Made by a program: the position numbers and the translations under genes | Assembly (NCBI RefSeq): GCF_000224145.3 | Contig: NC_020167.2 | Span: 1,292,690-1,356,689 of the forward strand | Length of the DNA: 64,000 nucleotides | Direction: 5' to 3' | Origin: Ciona intestinalis | Lineage: Eukaryota; Chordata; Ascidiacea; Phlebobranchia; Cionidae | Shown here: positions 24,101 to 34,513 of the stretch, piece by piece | Position numbering within the stretch: position 1 is the stretch's first letter | Layout: each line of letters starts with the position of its first letter | Notes under the pieces: model-generated | The model's input: only the letters and a program-made list of their open reading frames with translations | Told to the model about the DNA's origin: nothing | Database searches by the model: none

Positions 24101-27100
24101 TGTCCTAAATGACAAACATATAGGAAAACTCAGGAAAGAATTCCTAAGTAATATAACAATTTTAAGGTGGTGATACAGGAAAAAAGTAGGAAATCAAATT
24201 GTTTTATTCTCTTCAGCTCTTAATGCTGTTTTCTGTTGTAGTGCCAATTTAACAAAACCTTATCGACAAATTTTAATAAAACCTGGTATTCAAACATGTC
24301 CCATGCTGTGGCACAGTGGTTTAGGCCCCTGGGATGTTGGACAAGACACCTAACGGGCGTTGTTTCTAAATCCTTGATAAGGACATCACCCAGAAAGCAT
24401 AGAGTAGAATAGAAATTCAGTCATTATGTTTAAAAATTGTAATTTTACTCTTTCAGCCATTCCTCCTCTACCACGTGATGCAGAGTCTGATTTTGAGAAC
24501 AAAGATTTTACAAATTATGATCAAAAGTTAGAAGATGTTTTACCACACATGGTTAGTAATGTACATTGTTATTCTTTATTCTTATCTCATGTCAAATATA
24601 TATGTATAACAAAAAGTTGATGTTCATTCTCTTCTTCCCAATTAGTTTTAGTAGGAAGTCAGCAGATATTTTATAAAAAATGTTGTTTGTAATTATGTCA
24701 CATTCTTTTCCCCTCGTATCACTCACATGTAAAATTTATTATTAACAATTTTTGGTGCAGCAACTAATCTTAAAAAAATGTGTCTAGGTGCTGTAATGTG
24801 GTAGCACTTTCTCTTTTAATAGCAGGTCTGCATAATATGCAGAAAAGTAAAAACTAACAAAGTTGGGGCTGACCACAAAATAAAAAACCATAACTATATG
24901 TAGTAAAGTTAGAGATTCTAAAAGTATGAATTCAAAATTTTTACATGTCTATAATCTGCAACCTGTGAACCATAACATTAATATATTCTCAGATTCCAGC
25001 TATGAGAGAATATACTTTATCCTTCCAAGGTCAGTGGGCAACAGATTACAACCAAGAAGCTGATGACGGTATGTGCTGTTCATGCTATACATAATCATAA
25101 CTTTTAATACATATGTTTCAACTACCACTGTACAAAGTGTGATAAAGGTGTTTAACCTTAATTATATCATTACCATAACATGCTTGTGTTTTGTTACAGA
25201 AATTGTGTGTTTATGTTATAATGAAACAAGCCTATAGTAAGGATCTGGTGCTCCAACATATTGTGTAATAAAAAAAAAATATATATATATATATATTCCG
25301 CATAAATTACATCGTCAGTCTCTTTTTCAAATAGAACTATGGGGTATATAAAATAAACATACAAACTTATACTAAGGATTTGATCTACGTAAGCGTAACA
25401 GACAAAAACCTCCAACCAATTGTAAAATAAAAGATATATATATATATAATATATATATTAATATATATATATTTCCTAAAATTGGCATCTTCAGTCTCCT
25501 ATTCATATTGAACTATATATATATAAAAATAAATATACAAGTCCATAGTAGTTTAGTTTTGTTCTTAGCAATGCCAAAGCATTCAAACCACCACATTCTT
25601 GACACATAATATCAACTTTCCACAGGCTTACCTCCAAGAACTGACAGTGAATTCCACCCACTGTTGATGGAGAATATCAATTTAATGACAGAATCAAAAA
25701 TTCATGGAACTTTTTTCCTTCAAACTCAATGTTCAGAAGAAAGATTTGTCACTCCTGGTTATAGGTCGCTGATTACTTGTTTATGTTGATGTTATCTAGC
25801 TGTCAGTTTCATATGTACATAAACAAGTGTATACAATTACATTATTTTAACTTTTATTTAATGTTTGGTTTATTAAAGTTAAAGAAATGACCGTAATATT
25901 TCTAAACATCTTACCATGTTCATAATTACCTTTCTTTAGGTTTATAACGCTATTGCAGACTTGTAGTCAAATAGTTCCTATTTCAATTGTAATTTGTTCT
26001 CCATACAAATGCATCTGTTTAACAAAAATGCACAAGAAAACATTAAAAATATTTAAATTATTTTTTTCTTAAAGTTCGGAATGGTCTCTCTGTGGCACGG
26101 CAAGTGATCGTCTTTCTGTTCTCTCTCGATCCACGTTTGTCCTCCTCCTCCCTGCAGAAGATCACTCTGTTCTTCTTTCAACATCCATCTTTATGACGAG
26201 GCTCTCAGAAGCTCTTCAGTCTGGAGCAATCCCCGTCATCCTCGGGACTCATGTTCTCATGCCACTCCATGAGTTTATATCTTGGGAGAAAGCTGCAATA
26301 ATCTTACCACAGGTAAGAGATGTAGACCGAACTAAGGATTGTTTAATAACTTAGTTGAACATAAATTATAATTTATGTCATAAATTGCACGAGGTATAAA
26401 ACAATGTTTTGTTCAAGTAAAACATGCCAATTTACTTACGTATACAAAAGGTTAACGCATCTCTTAGTTGTTTTGTGTTCATTTACGTAGTTATATGGCA
26501 AAGTGTTTTCATTTAAGCTTTAAACAAAAACCCTAATTAATATAAGAAAATAGAAACCGTGTTTTCCGTATTAAATTGCTCACAATCTTATCTTCTAGGC
26601 ACGAGTCACAGAGCTTCCGTTCCTTCTCTCCAACATCCCACATCCGGAAGTGATCTCCCTCCGAAGGCAAGGACGATTTTTGTACGAAACTTACCTCTCA
26701 AGTCAAGCGCAAGTTGTTGAATCACTGCTGGCTGTTGTTAGGACTCGACTGCAGATTCCACCAATACCTGTTGCAGATGTTATGAGGTAGGAAATGTGTG
26801 GAATTAGACATGTTTGTAGATAAATTGCATAACTGCTTAATATAGCAGTTTAGAGGCCTTATTTTTAAACACAGTATTTTATCACATTTGGATCACAGTA
26901 TTTTGCCGTTCCTTTTAATTAGTGCATATCTGCTATGTTCACTATGTTCGCTATGTCCTCAATATTCGCTATGTCCACTATGTAGTGAATATTGTGGACA
27001 TAGCCGATATAGCGGACATGGTGGACATGCGCTGATTAAAGGGACCTGTATTTTACTAATTATAAAACTGCAAGTTTTCTTCTTACTCTACGCCCAGTTA

Positions 27101-30100
27101 AAGGAAGAGAAATTTCGAAAAACTAATACTAAGGATTTCTTTTTACCAGTGATGTGGTGCCTCACTCAAGTTACCCGGTTGAAAACCATGAAGTATCGCC
27201 TGGTGACGCTGAAACTGAGTTCGGTATGCCTCCTGTTGAGGAAGCAACCAGTTCACCAAGATTTACACGAAACTACACGTCTGTTACGCTTGATTCGCAT
27301 GAGATGTGGAACAAAATACCTGGACCCTTCCACCTCTATCCATTTACTCCCAATGATCGACTTTTACCAACCGACGCACAGTTTATAGGTGAATTATGGC
27401 ATTTCTTTATTACTGTCCTAAATTAAAAAGTACATTTTTGGGGCCGAAGCTTGGATGTGGTTGATATTTTACTGTAAGGTAAAAATGCATTGTATTAAAC
27501 TTAAGCTTTTGTTGGGTGTTTTATTTATGTTGTAATCAACTGTACTAACCTTGGTTAAATAATGTATCTTTAGTTTATATAGGAATGTAACAGTTTTTAA
27601 CATAGTTTTAATATCACATTCCTCCAACCCAAGGGCCACTAATAGGTTGTATAAATTATCAGCCACAAAAATAAAAATCCAAACAAAATTCCTCCTACAA
27701 AGTAACATACTTGAGAACTCGTAAGCTGGCACAAGGTGTATGAAACAGAACTATGTTATAACGACTGTCGTTTTCAGGCAACGCAAGGATAAAATAAGTT
27801 ACATTTATTTATTCACATCAGCATTTAGTCCATCAAATGCTTATAATAATACACATCCAGGTTCCAGCAATGGATTTCGTCCCATTGGGGGTGGGGAAGG
27901 TGGTACAGGTAAGGTATATCAGGAATCATTAGGTGGCAACTCACAATGGGAACAATTCACTATTGTAATGTTGACTTACAAACGAGAAGAGGTTCTACTA
28001 CAAGCAGTGGAAAGGTTGATAGGGTTGCCGCATTTAAACAAAGTAAGATTATGCTCTAACTGCTGCAACTGTTATATTTTATCATTTGAAGTTTATACTG
28101 TAGTAGTAAAAATAACAAGAGTAGTTTGTGATATGATTTAGGTGCGTCAACTACTACAATTTACAAAACGTCATGTGATACCTAGGTTTGAAAAAGATCA
28201 AATTAATCTTAGTTAGTCATGATAAGACAGCTTGCTGTTATTGCCTAGTAGTCAAAACATTTGCAAATTTCCAAATTTATGTTGTTTTTACTCAATCTTC
28301 ATTATTGTACAGTTTCCGTTTCGCAAAATAATTTACCATCTACACCCCCTTGTTAGATTGTGGTAGTTTGGAATTCCCCTGAACCCCCGGGGCCAGAACT
28401 TCATTGGCCCGACATTGGGGCATCGGTCGTGGTCGTTCATCCAGAGAAAAACTCGCTTAACAATCGATTTGTTCCATGGTCGGAGGTAGAAACAGAGGCG
28501 GTCCTCTCCATTGATGACGACGCTCATCTTCGGCATGACGAAATATTATTTGGATTCAGGTGAGGAGGATGAGAATTTATTGGAAGATTGATTTGTATAG
28601 ATTCAAGTCACTCACACCAACTATTATCTTATTGTTTAATTTTTTTCGACCTGCTTTAATCCAGAATGCATAGTTTAATGGGGCATACTATTACTACCTT
28701 AAATTGAAAAATTTGTATAGGAGTTGTTCAATGTAGTAATAAAACACACTTTTCTTTGGTCATAAACATTTTTTCTTTTCTTAAGCATTGTCCTTGTTGC
28801 ACTGAATAAGTTACTTCAGTGCACCAGTTCGTTTTTCAGGCAATTTTTAGAGGTGGTTTCAGTTTTTAAAACTTTGGTGGTACCTTTAGATCACATTTAG
28901 GCCCTTTAAAATAACCATGTGGAACATGTTTTATGTTTTATGGTGTTCTTTCCGATATCCTTATTTCACATTAATACAAAGCTTTAGAACGAAATGAACA
29001 GCGTTAACTAACTATTCTGTAACAATACCATATTTTTACGGGCTGTTATAACTCTTTACTTTATTCTCATAATTTCCACCAGAGTTTGGAGAGAGTCTCG
29101 TGATCGAGTAGTTGGTTTTCCGGGTCGTTTCCACGCATGGGATCCAAGGAGTGGAGGCTGGGCTTACAACTCCAACCACACATGTGAACTATCCATGGTT
29201 CTCACGGGAGCTGCTTTCTTCCATAAAGTAAGGTTTGAGATCGCGCCGTGGTTTAGTGGTTTAGGCGCCTGCATCGAAACCAAAGTGTCCATGGTTCGAT
29301 GCTCGGCAGCGGTACTAAAACTGATCGGCGTATGTATCCCTGGGCAAGACACTTAACAAACACTGCTCCAACCCAGCGGTCACTAATAGGTNNNNNNNNN
29401 NNNNNNNNNNNNNNNNNNNNNNNNNNNNNNNNNNNNNNNNNTCCAACCCCTAGAGGTCACTAATAGGTTGTCCAAATTATAAGCCATATCAAATAAAAAT
29501 CATACACAAAGTTAAAAAGTATGGTAACTCATAGGCACACAAGAATAAAAAAAATGGTGCCAATATTACGCGTTTGACTGCAATGCGGTGTCATGGCATC
29601 GGTCGCAAAAAGGTCTTAAATGGGCTTTCCAGGTGTTGGGGTAATGGGCCAAATATGGCCTAAATCCCAGGTTCTTGAGAAGGACCTCAACCATAAAGAA
29701 TAAAAAAATAATAAAAAAAAAGGTTTGAGATAAACATACATAACTGGTTAATTATCATTTGTGAAAGGCTTTATGTAGGAACTAGTTATGTTGGGAAATT
29801 TCATCAAACCTTTTTGGCCTAAAAATTAAATCATCATCAAACTCCATAATTTTTCATTGACCAATGTTGTCCAGCACTAATGCCCACACATCAAACACAG
29901 GGTTTTAACAACCGTTTTCAAGACTTCTTACTGGTGCCACCAAATTAAGTTTGGACATTCTCCTGTTACGGAAATACAATAAAAAGAAATTGAAATTTAA
30001 AAAAGTTTTAATATTTCCAAATAATGCATGAACAGATAATAAACATGACAAAAAAATTTAAAGCCCCAATCTCACTGAGTATTATAGCAACTAATCTTGA

Positions 30101-31166
30101 ACATAAAACTTACAAATATTATTTTAAGTCTTTTACAAAATGTTTTCATTAAAACATTTTAAAAATTTGGAAAATTATTAATTCTAATGAATAATATTAA
30201 TTATAAATATGAATATTCTTCATCAAAATGTAATTAGCTGGCATGGTAGAAGATGGAATAAATGTTTTTAACAACGAACACTAATAATCATATTTAATAT
30301 TTTTTTAACTTAAACTTTATGGTAGAAGTAAAATTTACAAAAAACTTCAGCATTTGAGCATGTAAGTTGTGTTGGATGTGATAAGTCAGCTTGGTGTCCA
30401 CGGAAATTGAACCTAATAATACAAAGAAAACGTGAACAAGTGTCATAACCTTAATAAATAATAAAAACACCAAATCTTAGTATTACATGTACTTGTACAC
30501 AAACTGGATGCCGGCTGCAGTTCGTGCAATCGTGGATGAATATATGAACTGTGAGGATATCGCCATGAACTTCCTTGTTTCTCACATCACGAGAAAACCT
30601 CCAGTAAAGGTAGCTTTTTTCATAATCAATAAAATACAAATAACACCCTCTGTATTAAAAATGGACAAAATGTATTTGGACTTCTAATTTGAAATTCAAA
30701 CTCTGAAACAAAGTGCACTGGAATGCCCAGAGCTGCTTTAATTAGTTGTTTCATTGTATGGACAAATAAAATTATATGCATGGACAAATAAATATTAAAA
30801 AAAATAATAACAACTATATGGATAAAAAGCAACCAATCTCTGAATTATGGATCGCAATATTTTGAATCTGTGAAACTGTAAGTCAATTGTGTTTATTCCG
30901 TTGCATGCGTTTGATACTTTCTGGTGTAAATCACATTAACTCCAATCAAATCCTAGGTGACATCACGGTGGACTTTTCGATGTCCAGGTTGCCCAGTAGC
31001 GCTCTCACAGTCACAAGAACACTTTGAAGAAAGGCATCGTTGTATCAACCAGTTTGTTAAAATCTTTGGCTACATGCCGCTGGTGTACACGCAGTTTCGA
31101 GTTGATTCTATTCTCTTTAAAACTAGACTGCCACACGATAAGCAGAAGTGCTTTAAGTTCATATAA
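21126..31166 (+). CDS. EXTL3: Exostosin-like 3 glycosyltransferase, complete
   Basis: Nineteen exons: 21126-21220, 21417-21560, 21738-21834, 22128-22226, 22507-22616, 22692-22774, 23037-23177, 23641-23880, 24457-24551, 24993-25068, 25626-25764, 26075-26312, 26599-26786, 27150-27388, 27861-28042, 28357-28559, 29083-29227, 30481-30609 and 30957-31166. All phases close, giving 950 aa (human about 919). EXTL3 is a type II Golgi enzyme that adds N-acetylglucosamine to start heparan sulfate chains. Visible parts: a cytosolic head; a membrane anchor at about residues 41-60; a coiled coil about 80-150; an exostosin (GT47-like) domain opening with HNCFDYSRC; and a C-terminal GT64 domain with [13 protein letters not shown], the SIDDDAH metal/UDP-sugar motif (Asp 775-777), [12 protein letters not shown] and the terminal KCFKFI. 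The C-terminus is close to vertebrate EXTL3. One assembly gap falls in intron 17. Confidence 0.96.
23262..23564. mobile_element. hAT-type nonautonomous element in EXTL3 intron 7
   Basis: A 303-bp element with inverted ends CAGCGGTTCCCAAACT and AGTTTGGGAACCGCTG, flanked on both sides by a perfect 8-bp target duplication, ATCTAGAA (23254-23261 and 23565-23572). End sequence and 8-bp duplication are characteristic of hAT transposons. There is no coding capacity. The perfect duplication suggests a fairly young insertion. Confidence 0.92.
24305..24412 (+). mobile_element. SINE fragment in EXTL3 intron 8
   Basis: tRNA-like head GCACAGTGGTTTAGGC, then GGACAAGACACCTAACGGG and a CCTTGATAAGGACATCACCC tail followed by an A-rich end. 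Confidence 0.6.
25225..25545. repeat. Doubled AT-microsatellite unit in EXTL3 intron 10
   Basis: Two diverged copies of a ~160-bp block (about 25232-25370 and 25371-25545). Each runs from CTAAGGAT or GTAAGGATCTG through CTCCAACATATTGT or CTCCAACCAATTGT to a (TA)n tract, then CATCGTCAGTCTC or CATCTTCAGTCTC and a closing ATAAACATACAA-like segment. Confidence 0.65.
26908..27045. repeat. Long palindrome in EXTL3 intron 13
   Basis: Two arms of about 60 bp. The left arm begins GTTCCTTTTAATTAGTGCAT; the right arm ends ATGCGCTGATTAAAGGGAC. Both arms are built of CTATGTCC-like repeats, and the loop is only a few bases (around GTCCACTATGTAGTG). It would form a near-complete hairpin in the pre-mRNA. 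It resembles a foldback MITE; the family was not recognised. Confidence 0.8.
27602..27810 (+). mobile_element. SINE 3' portion in EXTL3 intron 14
   Basis: Contains CAACCCAAGGGCCACTAATAGG, ATTATCAGCCAC, AACTCGTAAGCTGGCAC and GGATAAAATAAGTTACAT, matching the longest copy (34876-35168). It ends about 50 bp before exon 15. Confidence 0.75.
29246..29560 (+). mobile_element. SINE copies flanking an assembly gap, EXTL3 intron 17
   Basis: The head GCCGTGGTTTAGTGGTTTAG has a good pol III A box, and GGTTCGATGCTC a B box. GGGCAAGACACTTAAC and GGTCACTAATAGG follow. After the gap the segment GGTCACTAATAGGTTGTCC appears again, so the gap may hide either a duplication or a collapsed copy. It is not counted as a tRNA gene. 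Confidence 0.7.
29392..29441. other. Assembly gap of 50 N
   Basis: Run of N inside a SINE in EXTL3 intron 17. It does not interrupt coding sequence. Confidence 0.99.
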
Positions 31167-31665
31167 CCAAAATAGTTCTGCCATTCTTTTTGTATTTATA
31201 TAATGAGAAGTTAAATGCTGCCTTTGTGACTGGGGCAGTGCAATTGTCAAAAACCAACATCTATAGTATATACTATTATCACCTGACGAAGCTTTGCCAT
31301 CTTTCCCCCACTATATACATGCCACTGTGTCATATACACCTCGCAAATCTTTCTTCGCGTATAACTAACATATTGTTTGCACTCATCTTATTTTTCCCAA
31401 ATCGAAAAACTGAACACACACAGAATTAGTGAAACATTTTATTTTCCTATTTTCTTCTGTAAAATTTCCTTTTAGTTTCAAATGTCCCAATCATCAAATC
31501 ATTGTTTTTTTTATATCTCGTATAACTTAATCAATGTAGCAGTAACGTCACGCGCTATGTTACGTTTCGTGAGCGCCACAGGTTCTACGTTTTAAAGAGA
31601 AGTGCTTTTCCTTTTACCCAGTGCTATAGGCTACATACAGTATTTTTACCAATACTCAAAAAATA

Positions 31666-31981
31666 ATGCAACTTTGTAGCAAACTGGTTGTTCCCATTAG
31701 TATCGCGTTCTTCCTTGTATGTAAGTATTAGTATTAGCACGAAAATGTATTTGTGCATTCTCTGTATACGATATATATTGCTTTCTTGCATTAAAATGTT
31801 TCTACATTTTATTGACGCGTATGCATTACGACGCTCGGCAACCGTAAAGCATTGTACAAACGCCAGCGGAAATGCGTTTGAAACGATGTAAAATTTGTGT
31901 TTAGCGTTTCCTGTATTAAGCGATGCGCAGCAGAGACAGCAACAAGAAAATATAATTCAGTACGTAGAATACCGCTGTTGA
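31666..31981 (+). CDS. Possible short secreted peptide or upstream ORF
   Basis: The ATG at 31666 opens a hydrophobic reading frame (CSKLVVPISIAFFLV). Unspliced, it stops after 21 residues. If the GTAAGT donor at 31721 is joined to the TTTAG acceptor ending at 31904, the frame continues as SFPVLSDAQQRQQQ and ends YVEYRC with a stop at 31979-31981, making 43 aa with a signal-peptide-like N-terminus and a plausible cleavage after SDA. The next long ORF starts 20 bases later in another frame. It may be a regulatory upstream ORF, a bicistronic peptide, or chance. No transcript evidence is available. Confidence 0.35.
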
Positions 31982-32001
31982 ACAGCAGTTTTAGCAAAAA
32001 G

Positions 32002-33597
32002 ATGGACATCGATTCCCCCAAAAGACCTCGCAGGTCTTCATCTGATGAAAACATAAGACCACCGAGGAAAATACTTAAATATGACGAGACAGATTCAGAA
32101 GGAATGAATACTGTGCAAAATCAGTCTGATCAAGACGGAGACGAAAATCTTTTTTTTGAACACGATACTTACCAGTCGTTAGGTGAACACGATAGTGATG
32201 CTGACGATTGTTATAACGAAGTAATCGTCCACGATGATGTTCAAGATCAGGGTTCACCTTGGTGCATTGATGTTTCGTTATCAGAAGGCGATGGTTCGAA
32301 CTCATCTGGGTCGGAAGAAAGCGAAGACGACTCTGACGTCACTATCACCCCGGAAAGTGTTTCTGACGACAACTTGTTAAAATGTTTCGAAGACGCAATC
32401 GCCAAGTACTCCACTGACGACAACGACTGCTTACAAAAACCTACCGACGACGAATATGCTTTAAACAATGATGCAGTTTGTGGAAGAAGAAGGAAGAAAA
32501 AACAAGTTCGTTTCCGTGACCCTTTAGATGACAACGGTGAAAAAGATTATGATAATGAAGTGTTTTATAATTACACCATAGAGGAATCTTTTAGCAACAA
32601 CAATGATGATCTGATGCCTACGGACAGCTTGGACGTTACACCGACGACAGAGGAAGAATGCTTCAGATACCTGGATAATGTTATCACGGAGGATTGCGCT
32701 CAGGAGCCGATGGACTTAAGTGAGGAGGCAACGGGTCGTGAAAGTGATGAAGAAAACGACACGTTGTCTAGTAATGTGATCTCTATTGAAGATGTGGTGG
32801 ATGATGCGGGGAATGACGTTATTGATGAAGATGTAGCGAATAACTCTGCGGTGGAAATGGTGAACTATGGGGTTGAACTTGAGAACCTCACGAGCTGCAT
32901 TGACAAAGTACAAGAAAATAAAGATGCGGATGAGGAATTGTGGAAGGCTAATTTCATTCCTAAGTTTAGACAGAACATCAGGAGTCCACGCCGCCAGATT
33001 TCTCCAAAGATGAGAAAACTGTTGAAAGAGGATGCTCTTCATGGGGATGAGGAAGATGGTGCACATCAGGAACCCGGTTTTAGTCCTAGACCACGACCGA
33101 GGCGAAAACGTCCATCGTTAGAGCAGTTTATCAGTTTTTACAGCGACCATGCCTACAAGGAGGAAACTGCAGGGCACAGTTTTCATGGTGTGGATAAACA
33201 TGGAGATCAGGTTCTTATAAAAGACATTGGAGAGGAAGAAGACGTACATGACGCAAATCCAGTTGCCGATGTATCATCTCCTGAAAGCGAAGTTATTGAC
33301 TTAGTAACGGACGATACGTTTGAGTGCGTTGTTCATGAGAGCGTCCCTGAACAACAGAGTGTTGAGTTGGACCAAGTGGAAGTTTGTGTATCCAGTGACG
33401 ATGAAGTGGAAGCGACGAAAGACAAAGAAAATATAAAAGTAAAAGAATCAACCTCTTCGGAGAATATCGAAAACAAAGACTCTACCACCGTTTCTCGTAG
33501 CAAAGAAAATAATTCAAAGAATCCGTTTATAAAGTTTCTCAGTACTTTGGCGTGTTGTTTCATGTGCCCATCCTCGTACTTTGTACAGTATAACTAA
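32002..33597 (+). CDS. Unrecognised acidic, disordered protein with PP1-docking and SUMO-binding motifs
   Basis: One long open exon; the first ATG at 32002 gives 531 aa. The frame is open 5' of this ATG back to a splice acceptor at 31904. Composition is strongly acidic and Ser-rich (SGSEESEDDSD), with three basic clusters that could be nuclear signals (KRPRRSSS; GRRRKKKQVRF; RPRPRRKRPS). KKKQVRF, near residues 165-171, fits the RVxF docking motif for protein phosphatase 1. VIDLVTDD, near residue 430, fits a SUMO-interacting motif. The last 25 residues are hydrophobic and cysteine-rich (FLSTLACCFMCPSS), a possible lipid-modified membrane tail. A stretch ELWKANF...KFRQNI near residue 311 faintly recalls the PPP1R15 (GADD34/CReP) C-terminal motif, but the spacing is wrong. 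No family is assigned. Confidence 0.75.
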   Translation: MDIDSPKRPRRSSSDENIRPPRKILKYDETDSEGMNTVQNQSDQDGDENLFFEHDTYQSLGEHDSDADDCYNEVIVHDDVQDQGSPWCIDVSLSEGDGSNSSGSEESEDDSDVTITPESVSDDNLLKCFEDAIAKYSTDDNDCLQKPTDDEYALNNDAVCGRRRKKKQVRFRDPLDDNGEKDYDNEVFYNYTIEESFSNNNDDLMPTDSLDVTPTTEEECFRYLDNVITEDCAQEPMDLSEEATGRESDEENDTLSSNVISIEDVVDDAGNDVIDEDVANNSAVEMVNYGVELENLTSCIDKVQENKDADEELWKANFIPKFRQNIRSPRRQISPKMRKLLKEDALHGDEEDGAHQEPGFSPRPRPRRKRPSLEQFISFYSDHAYKEETAGHSFHGVDKHGDQVLIKDIGEEEDVHDANPVADVSSPESEVIDLVTDDTFECVVHESVPEQQSVELDQVEVCVSSDDEVEATKDKENIKVKESTSSENIENKDSTTVSRSKENNSKNPFIKFLSTLACCFMCPSSYFVQYN

Positions 33598-34513
33598 TGC
33601 TTCGGCTTGTATTTGTGTTTCGCGGCTGTTTGTAATATAATCTTTATCACCATCGAAAACAATATGCCTGTTCTTATGTATATTTGCTTAGTAGCGTCGT
33701 TCACTTTGCGAACATGCTCCCCTGTGACCATGCACGCAAGTTGTGAATCTTTACGCCTCAACAATCGTAGCTTCGTCGAACTTCGAAACCTATATATGTC
33801 GACCACACATAGCTAAATACGGTAATCCACTGGGTAATTTTGACAATTTCATTCACCCACCAAGTAAAGTTGCATTTGGCACAATCGTGGTCGCAGGATG
33901 CAAACTCAAAGCAATCTAACGTTTTAATTCATGGCATGTGCTTCTAATATAGTAAAAAATGTAGTTATCCACAAAATACAAGAAAACATACATAGTGGTA
34001 TGCGGTTTATTTCAAACGATAGGCACAGATGGATCGTGATATATTGCACGTTGTCAGATCAAGCAGCGAGGTGTTATTATTTATTAAAATTAAACGAAAA
34101 ACAATCATTCGTTCCGCTGGTAAAATATATACGAAGTTCAGGTGTATGAAATTAAACTGCACGCAAATTTATCACTTTGAAAAATCTGAGTTGTCAGAAT
34201 TATGAATCAGTGTAAACATAACATATGGTGTGTAATTATGAGGTTGAAATCAGAGCATTTGGTGTAATACTTTATTTATATATGTAATGAAGGCTAAAAC
34301 ATGGATGCATTTTACATTGGGTTACAATTGCATATACAGGTCACTGATTGTCAGTTATGAAGTCATATTTGAGTTATTACAACTACATGCACAATAATAG
34401 TTAGCTGGGAAAAGTGCGGTGTAATTTGGTATATATTAAATGAACGAAAAATAGTAAAATTAATAGAATACAGATGAAACTGAAGTAACAGGGCATATAG
34501 GAATATAATGCTG
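33598..34513. other. Convergent spacer, acidic protein to sorting nexin
   Basis: 3' flanks of the plus-strand acidic gene and the minus-strand sorting nexin. TTTATT at about 34271-34276 is a poly(A) signal for the minus-strand gene, roughly 240 bp beyond its stop. No supported gene was found. Confidence 0.5.

Noticed and set aside
29246-29318. Sequence with good tRNA A and B boxes
   Set aside because: It continues directly into the SINE body (GGCAAGACACTT...) and lacks a proper cloverleaf, so it is a SINE head and not a tRNA gene.
33931-34149. 72-codon ATG ORF between the acidic gene and the sorting nexin
   Set aside because: Short, unrecognised, AT-rich, no splice or family support.
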